NCBI GenBank assembly: GCA_965214975.1
Contig: OZ244055.1
Coordinates: 2,728,001-2,792,000, forward strand
DNA: 64,000 nucleotides
Direction: 5' to 3'
Source: JAJEBT01 sp965214975
GTDB lineage: Bacteria; Pseudomonadota; Alphaproteobacteria; MPNO01; UBA830
A program made the translations under genes and the position numbers. A model generated the notes under the pieces. The model did not search any database. It saw nothing but the letters and a program-made list of their open reading frames with translations, and had not been told where the DNA came from. How positions within the stretch are numbered: position 1 is the stretch's first letter; the number at the start of each line of letters is the position of its first letter. Below are positions 40,737-47,931 of this stretch, in pieces.

Positions 40737-41136
40737 CGGCGCCCATGTTCTGGCGGTCCGGGTCTACCACCAGGACACCGACGCCGGCGGCGTGGTCCAT
40801 CACGCCAGCTATCTCCGGTTCGCCGAGCGCGGCCGCACCGAGATGCTGCGCGACCTCGGGATCGCGCGCGAGCCGGAGAGCCCGGTCTTCGCGGTGCGCC
40901 GATGCGAGGTCGACTTCCTCCGGCCCGCCCGCCTCGACGACGCGCTCGAGGTGCGGACCAGGATCGACGGCGCATCCGCCGCCAGCCTCTGGTTCGGCCA
41001 GACCGTCTGCAGGGACGGCGAGGCGCTGGCCGCCATGAGGGTGCAGGTCGTCCGCGTGCGCCCGGACGGACGGCCCGCGCGCGTTCCCGCCAACCTGCGC
41101 CGCACGGCTCCGGCCGCCGCGGCAAGGAGACGATGA
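40723..41136 (+). CDS. ybgC: Tol-Pal-associated acyl-CoA thioesterase YbgC
   Basis: A 137-residue hot-dog-fold thioesterase of the 4-hydroxybenzoyl-CoA thioesterase family. It shows RVYHQDTDAGGVVHHASYLRFAERGRTEML, with the conserved catalytic Asp in DTDAGG and the HHASY helix. In E. coli YbgC acts on acyl-CoA and is linked to phospholipid metabolism at the Tol site. The start is GTG at 40723, inside the ruvB 3' end. The tolQ start follows three bases after the stop. Confidence 0.94.
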
Positions 41137-41139
41137 TCC

Positions 41140-41865
41140 ATGGAGCAGTCCGCCATGCAGTCCCTGCCCCTTGCCGGCTCGACGGCCGCCGACCTGTCCC
41201 TTCTCGGGCTGTTCGCGCAGGCCGACCTCGTGGTCAAGCTGGTCATGGTCATGCTCGTGCTGGCGTCGTTCTGGTGCTGGACGATCATCTTCGGCAAGGT
41301 CGCCCGGATGCGCGTTCTGCGCCGGCGCGCGGACGCGTTCGAGCAGACCTTCTGGTCGGGGGATTCGCTGGACAACCTCTACGACCGCATCGGCGCGCGG
41401 CCCGACGACCCGATGGCCGCGATCTTCGTGTCGGCGATGCAGGAATGGCGGCGCTCGTCGAACGGCCGCCAGCGCGGTCCGGACCCGCCGCGCAACCTGT
41501 CGGAACGCATCGACCGCGTGATGCAGGTGACGCTCGCGCGCGAACTCGAGCAGGTCGAGCGTCACATGACGTTCCTCGCCTCCGTCGGTTCGACGGCGCC
41601 GTTCATCGGCCTGTTCGGCACCGTCTGGGGCATCATGAACAGCTTCGCCGCGATCGCGGTGACCAGGAACACGTCGCTCGCGGTGGTGGCGCCGGGCATC
41701 GCCGAGGCGCTGTTCGCCACCGCCCTCGGTCTGGTCGCGGCGATCCCGGCGGTCGTCGCCTACAACAAGCTGTCGAGCGACATCAACCGCTACGCCGCCA
41801 GGCTCGAGGGCTTCGCCGGCGAGCTCGCCGCCATCCTCTCGCGGCACACCGACGAGAAGTACTGA
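41140..41865 (+). CDS. tolQ: Tol-Pal system protein TolQ
   Basis: A 241-residue inner-membrane proton-channel subunit of the ExbB/MotA family. Helix 1 lies near residues 28-50 (LVVKLVMVMLVLASFWCWTIIF). A cytoplasmic loop follows, then helices 2 and 3 (VGSTAPFIGLFGTVWGIMNSF and LGLVAAIPAVVAYN) with the conserved Thr/Pro of the channel. With TolR it harvests proton-motive force to move TolA. The tolR start lies two bases after its stop. Confidence 0.97.
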   Translation: MEQSAMQSLPLAGSTAADLSLLGLFAQADLVVKLVMVMLVLASFWCWTIIFGKVARMRVLRRRADAFEQTFWSGDSLDNLYDRIGARPDDPMAAIFVSAMQEWRRSSNGRQRGPDPPRNLSERIDRVMQVTLARELEQVERHMTFLASVGSTAPFIGLFGTVWGIMNSFAAIAVTRNTSLAVVAPGIAEALFATALGLVAAIPAVVAYNKLSSDINRYAARLEGFAGELAAILSRHTDEKY

Positions 41866-41867
41866 CA

Positions 41868-42314
41868 ATGGCGGCGAACCCGGCGGGCGCGCGCAGGCGC
41901 GGAAAGGGATACGTCCCGATGAGCGAGATCAACGTCACGCCGCTGGTCGACGTGATGCTGGTGCTGCTCGTCGTGTTCATGATCACCGCGCCCCTGCTGA
42001 CGGCCGGGGTGCCCGTCGACCTGCCGAAGACGCAGGCCTCCAGAACGGTGGGGCAGGACGAGCCGCTGGTGGTGACCGTGAACCGCGACGGCGAGGTGTT
42101 CCTGCAGGAGACCCGGCTGGAGCTCGACGTCCTCGCGCCGCGGCTGCGGGCGATCAGGGGGATCCGGTCCGACGCGCGGATCTTCGTCCGCGCCGACCGG
42201 ACGCTGTCCTACGGGCGGGTCATGGAGGTCATGGGAAGGCTGAACGCCGCGGGTTTCGGCCGGGTCGCGCTGATCACGGATTTCGGGTCGTCGGAAGGCG
42301 GCAGGGCAAGGTGA
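41868..42314 (+). CDS. tolR: Tol-Pal system protein TolR
   Basis: A 148-residue ExbD/TolR protein. A basic N-terminus with EINVTPLVDVMLVLLVVFMIT holds the channel Asp in the single membrane helix. A periplasmic domain ends with SYGRVMEVMGRLNAAGFGRVALIT. It pairs with TolQ. The tolA start follows three bases later. ATG start at 41868. Confidence 0.97.
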   Translation: MAANPAGARRRGKGYVPMSEINVTPLVDVMLVLLVVFMITAPLLTAGVPVDLPKTQASRTVGQDEPLVVTVNRDGEVFLQETRLELDVLAPRLRAIRGIRSDARIFVRADRTLSYGRVMEVMGRLNAAGFGRVALITDFGSSEGGRAR

Positions 42315-42317
42315 TCG

Positions 42318-43220
42318 ATGGCATTCGGGAGCTTCCTTTCGGCGCTGCTGCATCTCTGCATTCTCGCGCTGGCGGTTCTCGGGCTTCCGAGCCTCTTCGA
42401 CCGCAAGCCGCCGGAGGCGGGCCCCGTTCCGGTGGAAATCGCGACGCTGGCGGACATCGAGGACGAGAAAAAACCGAAGCCTCCCGAAGCGGGAAAGCCG
42501 AAACCTCCGAAAGCCGTCGCCCCGCCTCCGGAGCCGCCGCCGCTCCCGGAGCTGCCGCCGCAACGGGCGCCGTCCCCGGAAACGGCGCCGCCGGAACCGA
42601 AACCCGAGCCCGCGGTGCGGAAGCCGCCGGCGAAGAAGCCGCCGCCTGCGGCCGCGGTTCCGAGAGCCAAGCCCAAGCCGCCGCCCAGGAAGGCCTCCAA
42701 GCCGCCCGGGAAAGCCTCCGGGCCGGCTGCGAAAAAGCCCGTCATGCCGCGCCGGAAACCGGAGCCGCCGCAACGCATCGAGACGGTTCTGAAGAACCTC
42801 GACAGCCTCGCGGCTCCGAAGACGGCACCGGCCGGCAAAAGGGAAGAGCCGAAACGGACCACGCTCCGGGAACGCTTCCTGAAGGAACAGGCGCGCAAGC
42901 GAAGCCGGGAAGCCGGCATCGTGCTCGCGCTCAGGAGGCAGATCGAGCCGTGCTGGAACATTCCGGCCGGCGTCAAGGACGCGGCGGCCATGAAGATCCC
43001 GGTCCGCGTCAGGCTGCGCCCCGACGGCGCTCTCGCCGCGCCGCCGCGCGTCGGGGATCCCGACCGCTTGCGCGACCCCGTCTACCGGGCCGTTGCCGAG
43101 AGCGCGTTGCGGGCCCTGCGGCATCCGGCATGCACGCCGTTCAAGCTGGACCTCGAGGACTACGAGGTCTGGAAGGAGGCGATCATCACGTTCGACCCCA
43201 GCGAAATGGTTGGAGAATGA
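42318..43220 (+). CDS. tolA: Tol-Pal system protein TolA
   Basis: A 300-residue energy transducer that spans the periplasm. Domain I is one membrane helix (about residues 5-23). Domain II (about 40-150) is rich in Pro, Lys and Glu (KPKPPEAGKPKPPKA and similar), and a basic helical stretch runs to about 200. Domain III holds the conserved Cys-bearing IEPCWNIPAGVKDAA and VRLRPDGAL, ending with the ALRHPACTPFKL motif. The polyproline linker is more extended than the Ala/Lys helix of E. coli TolA. It overlaps tolB by four bases. Confidence 0.92.
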   Translation: MAFGSFLSALLHLCILALAVLGLPSLFDRKPPEAGPVPVEIATLADIEDEKKPKPPEAGKPKPPKAVAPPPEPPPLPELPPQRAPSPETAPPEPKPEPAVRKPPAKKPPPAAAVPRAKPKPPPRKASKPPGKASGPAAKKPVMPRRKPEPPQRIETVLKNLDSLAAPKTAPAGKREEPKRTTLRERFLKEQARKRSREAGIVLALRRQIEPCWNIPAGVKDAAAMKIPVRVRLRPDGALAAPPRVGDPDRLRDPVYRAVAESALRALRHPACTPFKLDLEDYEVWKEAIITFDPSEMVGE

Positions 43221-44548
43221 GACCGATGGCTGCAATCAGGACTTTTCCGGCATCCGCGGCGGCCGCCGCGGCCATGCTGGCCGCCGTCGCGGCGGCGCAG
43301 GCCCAGCTGCGGGTCGACGTGACGCACGGCAGCGTCGATCCCCTCCCGATCGCGGTTCCGGCGTTCGTGGAAGCGGCGCCCTCGGGCGACGCCTACGGCG
43401 GCCTGGTCGCGGACGTCGTTTCCCGAGATCTCGAGAGATCCGGGCTGTTCCGGCCGATCGACCGGCGCGCGTTCATCCAGAAACCGGAGTCGCTCGTCAT
43501 CCAGCCGAATTTCGGAGACTGGCGCGGGATCGGCGCGCAGGCGGTGGTGGCGGGCACCGTCGAGCCCCTGTCCGACGACCAGCTGAGGATCAAGTTCCGT
43601 CTGTGGGACGTCTTCGGCGGCGTCCAGATGACCGGATACGCCTACACGACCCGGTCCGACAGCTGGCGGCGCGTCGCGCACCTCATCGCCGACGAGGTGT
43701 ACAAGCGCATCACCGGGGAGGACGGGTATTTCGACACGCGCATCGTCTACATCGCCGAAAGCGGCCCGCCGGACGCGCGCGTCAAGCGGCTGGCCATCAT
43801 GGACCAGGACGGAGCCAACCACAGCTACCTGACGGACGGGCGGGATCTCGTGCTGACGCCGAGATTCTCCCCGGCCGCCCACCAGATCACCTACCTGTCC
43901 TACATCGCGGGCCGGCCGAGAGCCTACGTCTACGAGATCGACACCCGGCGCCAGGAGGTCATCGGGGACTTTCCCGGGATGACCTTCGCCCCGCGGTTCT
44001 CGCCCGACGGCGACAAGGTCATCATGAGCATGGCGCGCGACGGCAACTCGGAGATCCACACGATGGATCTGCGGACCCGCAGGGTCGCCCAGCTGACCCG
44101 GCACGCCGCCATCGACACCTCGGCCTCCTATTCGCCGGACGGGAGGCGCATCGTCTTCAACTCCGACCGCGGCGGCTCCCAGCAGCTCTACGTGATGAAC
44201 GCCGACGGCAGCGACCCGCAGCGCATCAGTTTCGGGAGGGGTTCCAGCTACGCAACGCCGGTGTGGTCGCCGCGCGGGGATCTGATCGCCTTCACCCGGC
44301 TCGCCGGGGGAACCTTCGCGATCGGCGTCATGAAGCCGGACGGAAAGGGGGAGCGGATCCTGGTCGAGGACTTCCTGGTCGAGGGCCCGACATGGGCGCC
44401 CAACGGACGGGTCCTGATGTTCTTCCGCCAGAGCCGGAACAGCGGGAAGCCGGGGCTGTTCACCATCGACCTCACGGGGCACAACGAGCGCGAGATCTAC
44501 ACGCCGGACGGCGGTTCGGACCCGGCCTGGTCGCCTCTCGTCAGGTAG
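43217..44548 (+). CDS. tolB: Tol-Pal system protein TolB
   Basis: A 443-residue periplasmic protein. It has a signal peptide ending at AQAQ near residue 30, an N-terminal alpha/beta domain (DPLPIAVPAF, RDLERSGLFRPID), and a six-bladed propeller whose blades repeat TPRFSPAAHQITYLSY, APRFSPDGDKVIMSM, SASYSPDGRRIVFNSD and TPVWSPRGDLIAFT. It binds Pal and the TolA C-terminal domain. The ATG overlapping the tolA stop is used; a second ATG lies three codons in. No pal or cpoB follows. Confidence 0.97.
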   Translation: MRPMAAIRTFPASAAAAAAMLAAVAAAQAQLRVDVTHGSVDPLPIAVPAFVEAAPSGDAYGGLVADVVSRDLERSGLFRPIDRRAFIQKPESLVIQPNFGDWRGIGAQAVVAGTVEPLSDDQLRIKFRLWDVFGGVQMTGYAYTTRSDSWRRVAHLIADEVYKRITGEDGYFDTRIVYIAESGPPDARVKRLAIMDQDGANHSYLTDGRDLVLTPRFSPAAHQITYLSYIAGRPRAYVYEIDTRRQEVIGDFPGMTFAPRFSPDGDKVIMSMARDGNSEIHTMDLRTRRVAQLTRHAAIDTSASYSPDGRRIVFNSDRGGSQQLYVMNADGSDPQRISFGRGSSYATPVWSPRGDLIAFTRLAGGTFAIGVMKPDGKGERILVEDFLVEGPTWAPNGRVLMFFRQSRNSGKPGLFTIDLTGHNEREIYTPDGGSDPAWSPLVR

Positions 44549-44614
44549 CGCCGCCCGCGAAGGGCCTCCGTTCCGTCGCCGCAGGTCCGCGCCGCCGGCG
44601 CCCAGCGTTCCCGC

Positions 44615-44642
44615 TTGAACAAACGGGGCCGGCGCCTACAGT
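44615..44642 (+). promoter_or_regulatory. Putative promoter of the fused monooxygenase gene
   Basis: TTGAAC (44615-44620) and TACAGT (44637-44642), 16 bases apart, lie 52 bases upstream of the ATG at 44695, in the 146-base gap after tolB. GGAGAG before the ATG is a good ribosome site. This suggests separate transcription from the tol genes. Inference from hexamers. Confidence 0.4.
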
Positions 44643-44694
44643 GGCGGCGCGGGCGCGCCCCCGCCGACGGGAAGCGAACGGACCGGAGAGCGCG

Positions 44695-47112
44695 ATGGGG
44701 CTGAACATCGAGATCATCGGCGGAGGCCCGGCGGGGCTCTATTTCGCGCTGCTGATGAAAAAGGCGGATCCTTCCCGCCGGATCCGGATCCACGAGCAGA
44801 ACCGCCACGACGACACGTTCGGGTTCGGGATCGTGTTCTCGGCCGAGACGCTGGGCCATTTCCGCGGCTACGACCGGGAATCCCACGACCGCCTTCACGA
44901 GCGTTTCGCCTACTGGGACAACATCCACACCTATTTCAAGGGCGAGAGGATCGTCTCGGGCGGCCACGGATTCTGCGGCATGTCGCGGAAGTCCCTGCTT
45001 CTCGTGCTCCAGGAATGCTGCGCCGAGGCCGGCGTCGAGTTCGAGTTCGAACGCGAGATCACGTCGCTCGACCAGGTCGCCGGCGACGCCGACCTGATCG
45101 TCGCCGCCAACGGCATCAATTCCTGGATCCGGGACCGCCACGCCGACGACTTCCGGCCGAGCTTCGACTGGCGGCCGAACAAGTTCGTGTGGCTCGGCTC
45201 CACCCGCCCGCTCGAGGCGTTCACGTTCGACTTCCGCGAGAACGACGCCGGAATGTGGAACCTCCACGCCTACCAGTACGACGACGAGATGAGCACGTGG
45301 ATCGTGGAGACCACCGAGGACGCGTGGAGGAAAGCCGGCCTCGAGAACGCCGGCGAGGACGACACGGTCGCCTACGTGTCGCGGCTCTACGAGGATTTCC
45401 TCGAGGGCCACCGGATCGTCGCCAACCGGTCGATCTGGCGGAACTTCCCGATGATCCGCTGCGAGAACTGGGTGCGGGACAACGTCGTCCTGATCGGGGA
45501 CGCCGCGCACACGGCGCATTTCTCCATCGGGTCGGGAACGAAGCTTGCCATGGAGGACGCCATCGCGCTCCACGAGTGCTTCGCGAGCGGCGGGTCGGTC
45601 GCGGACAGTCTCGCCGGGTACAACGCCACCCGGCGCGACGAGGTGGAACGCCTGCAGCATGCGGCGGACGTCTCGCTGTCCTGGTTCGAGCACGTCGAAC
45701 GCTACCGCGACATGCATCCGGTGCAGTTCGCCTTCAGCCTGCTGTCGCGTTCCAAGGCGATCACCTACGACAACCTGCGCCTGCGCGACCGCCGGTTCGT
45801 CGACGAGACGGACCGCTGGTTCTCCGGGGACGCCGCCGCGCGGCACGGCGGCCCCGCCAGGCCGCTGCCCCCGATGTTCGCGCCTTTCCGGCTGCGCGGC
45901 ATGCACGTCGCCAACCGGGTCGTGGTGTCGCCGATGTGCCAGTACAGCGCGACGGACGGCATGCCCGACGACTGGCACCACGTCCACATCGCGAGCAGGG
46001 CGATGGGCGGGGCGGGGCTGGTGTTCACGGAAATGGCGTGCGTCAGCGCCGACGGCCGGATCACGCCCGGGTGCGCGGGCGTGTGGAACGACGGGCAGGG
46101 CGCGGCCTGGCGCCGCATCGCCGACTTCGTCCATGCGCGGACCGGCGCCAGACTCGCGATGCAGATCGGGCATGCCGGCCGCAAGGGCGCGACGAAGCTC
46201 GCGTGGGACGGCATCGACGAGCCGCTCGAACGCGACGCCTGGCCGCTCCTCTCGGCGTCGCCCCTGCCCTATCTCGGGTCGTCCCAGATCCCGCGCGAGA
46301 TGTCCCGGGAGGACATGGACGCGGTGACGGCGGACTTCGTGGCCGCGACGGAGCGGGCGGCGGCCGCCGGATTCGACCATCTCGAGCTTCACTGCGCCCA
46401 CGGCTACCTGCTGGCTTCGTTCCTGTCTCCATGGACCAACCGGAGAACCGACGCCTACGGCGGCGGCATCGGGAACCGGCTGCGCTTTCCGCTGGAGGTC
46501 TTCGACGCCTGCCGGGCGGCATGGCCGGAGGAACGGCCCATGTCGGTCCGGATCTCGGCGACCGACTGGATCGACGGCGGCACGACGGGCGAGGACGCGG
46601 TGGCCTTCTCGCGCGCCTTCGCCGAACGCGGATGCGACCTCGTGAACGTGTCGACCGGCCAGACCGACCCCGCGGAAAAACCCGTCTACGGACGCATGTT
46701 CCAGACGCCGTTCTCGGAGCAGATCCGCCTCGAGGCCGGCATTCCCGTCATCGTCGCCGGCAACATCTTCACCTGGGACCAGGTCAACACGGTCGTGGCC
46801 TCCGGCCGGGCCGACCTCGTCGCGCTGGCCCGCGCCCATCTCTACAACCCGTACTTCACCATGCAGGCGGCGGCGAACTACGGCGTCGAGGAGGTGCTGT
46901 GGCCCGACCAGTACCGCGCGGGCCAGTTCGCGGCGTTCCGCGAGTTCGAGCGCCAGAGATCGCAGCTCGAGGAACTGATGGAGCAGGCGCGGCCGGGATC
47001 GGTGGACGCGCCGCAGGCGACCCTTCACGCCAAGGGCGTCGACTGGGAGACCAGGGACGCGGCCGTCGGCGCCGCCGGCGCGGCGCGACGGGAACGCGGC
47101 GGAACCGGATAG
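44695..47112 (+). CDS. Bifunctional anthraniloyl-CoA / salicylyl-CoA monooxygenase (FAD hydroxylase fused to Old Yellow Enzyme domain)
   Basis: An 805-residue fusion. Residues 1-390 are a group A flavin monooxygenase: IIGGGPAGLYFALLMKKADP at the N-terminus and LIGDAAHTAHFSIGSGTKLA near 265. From residue 394 an NADH:flavin oxidoreductase domain begins MFAPFRLRGMHVANRVVVSPMCQYSA and has HLELHCAHGYLLASFLSP with substrate-contacting His residues. This architecture is that of 2-aminobenzoyl-CoA monooxygenase/reductase and salicylyl-CoA 5-hydroxylase homologues, which hydroxylate an aromatic CoA thioester and, in the former, reduce the ring. No CoA ligase or ring-opening genes are adjacent. Substrate not decided by sequence. 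Confidence 0.88.
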   Translation: MGLNIEIIGGGPAGLYFALLMKKADPSRRIRIHEQNRHDDTFGFGIVFSAETLGHFRGYDRESHDRLHERFAYWDNIHTYFKGERIVSGGHGFCGMSRKSLLLVLQECCAEAGVEFEFEREITSLDQVAGDADLIVAANGINSWIRDRHADDFRPSFDWRPNKFVWLGSTRPLEAFTFDFRENDAGMWNLHAYQYDDEMSTWIVETTEDAWRKAGLENAGEDDTVAYVSRLYEDFLEGHRIVANRSIWRNFPMIRCENWVRDNVVLIGDAAHTAHFSIGSGTKLAMEDAIALHECFASGGSVADSLAGYNATRRDEVERLQHAADVSLSWFEHVERYRDMHPVQFAFSLLSRSKAITYDNLRLRDRRFVDETDRWFSGDAAARHGGPARPLPPMFAPFRLRGMHVANRVVVSPMCQYSATDGMPDDWHHVHIASRAMGGAGLVFTEMACVSADGRITPGCAGVWNDGQGAAWRRIADFVHARTGARLAMQIGHAGRKGATKLAWDGIDEPLERDAWPLLSASPLPYLGSSQIPREMSREDMDAVTADFVAATERAAAAGFDHLELHCAHGYLLASFLSPWTNRRTDAYGGGIGNRLRFPLEVFDACRAAWPEERPMSVRISATDWIDGGTTGEDAVAFSRAFAERGCDLVNVSTGQTDPAEKPVYGRMFQTPFSEQIRLEAGIPVIVAGNIFTWDQVNTVVASGRADLVALARAHLYNPYFTMQAAANYGVEEVLWPDQYRAGQFAAFREFERQRSQLEELMEQARPGSVDAPQATLHAKGVDWETRDAAVGAAGAARRERGGTG

Positions 47113-47133
47113 CCTTCCGCGGGAACGGAAGGC
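47112..47133. terminator. Hairpin between convergent monooxygenase and molybdenum-hydroxylase FAD subunit
   Basis: A perfect 8-bp stem, GCCTTCCG and CGGAAGGC, with a 6-base loop sits at the stop codon of the fused monooxygenase, 7 bases from the stop of the convergent gene. No T-run. Likely a bidirectional terminator. Confidence 0.55.
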
Positions 47134-47139
47134 CGCGGC

Positions 47140-47931
47140 TCAGGCGGCCGCGGCGACGGCCCGGCCGGTCAGAACCTTGACCAGATTCGCGCGGTAGGCG
47201 GACGGTCCGTGCAGATCGTCGATCATGCCGCCGCCGTCGACCTCGAGAGACTCGACGGCGTCGCCGGAAAACGACTCGCCGAGCGCCACCTCCGCCTCGC
47301 TCCACCGGTAGACGCCGTTGCCGGAGGCTCCGGTCACCGCCACCCGGACGGAACCGCCGAACCTGGCCACGAACACGCCGACCAGGGCGAACAGCGACGC
47401 CGGATGGTCGAACTTCTGGTAGTTGGCCGCGTCCGGGACCGGGAACTCCACCTCGACGATGACCTCCCCCTCGGCGAGAGAGGTCTCGAACAACCCGCGG
47501 AAGAAACCGTCGGCGGCATGGGTGCCGCGGTCGGTCCGGATCGTCGCGTTGCAGGCCAGCGCGGCCGCCGGATAGCAGGCGGACGGATCGTTGTTCGCGA
47601 GGCTGCCTCCGATGGTTCCCCGGTTGCGGACGGCGGGATCCCCGATGTTGGCGGCGAGCGCCGAAAGCGCCGGAAACGACCTGCGCGTGCGGCGGGCGAC
47701 AGCGGCGTGAACCGCCATGGCGCCCACGCGGACCGTGCCGCCGGAACCGTCCGACACCTCCCGAAGCTCCGGAATCCCGGCCAGCGAGACGAGGCGCGCC
47801 GGCTGCGCGAGCCGGCTCTTCAGGGTCGGAAGCAGCGTCTGGCCGCCGGCGATCGGCTGCGCGCCGTCCTGCGCGACGGCGGCGACGGCATCGCCGAGCG
47901 AGCCCGGGCGCAGAAACTCGAAATCACGCAT
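47140..47931 (-). CDS. Molybdenum hydroxylase FAD-binding medium subunit (CoxM family)
   Basis: A 263-residue FAD subunit of a xanthine-oxidase-family enzyme. The two FAD motifs are IAGGQTLLPTLKSRL near residue 28 and the NRGTIGGSLANNDPSACYP loop near 105. The C-terminal CO_deh_flav domain follows. It passes electrons from the 2Fe-2S subunit to the final acceptor. Its ATG overlaps the large-subunit stop by 8 bases. Order small-large-medium on the minus strand. Confidence 0.92.
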   Translation of the reverse strand: MRDFEFLRPGSLGDAVAAVAQDGAQPIAGGQTLLPTLKSRLAQPARLVSLAGIPELREVSDGSGGTVRVGAMAVHAAVARRTRRSFPALSALAANIGDPAVRNRGTIGGSLANNDPSACYPAAALACNATIRTDRGTHAADGFFRGLFETSLAEGEVIVEVEFPVPDAANYQKFDHPASLFALVGVFVARFGGSVRVAVTGASGNGVYRWSEAEVALGESFSGDAVESLEVDGGGMIDDLHGPSAYRANLVKVLTGRAVAAAA

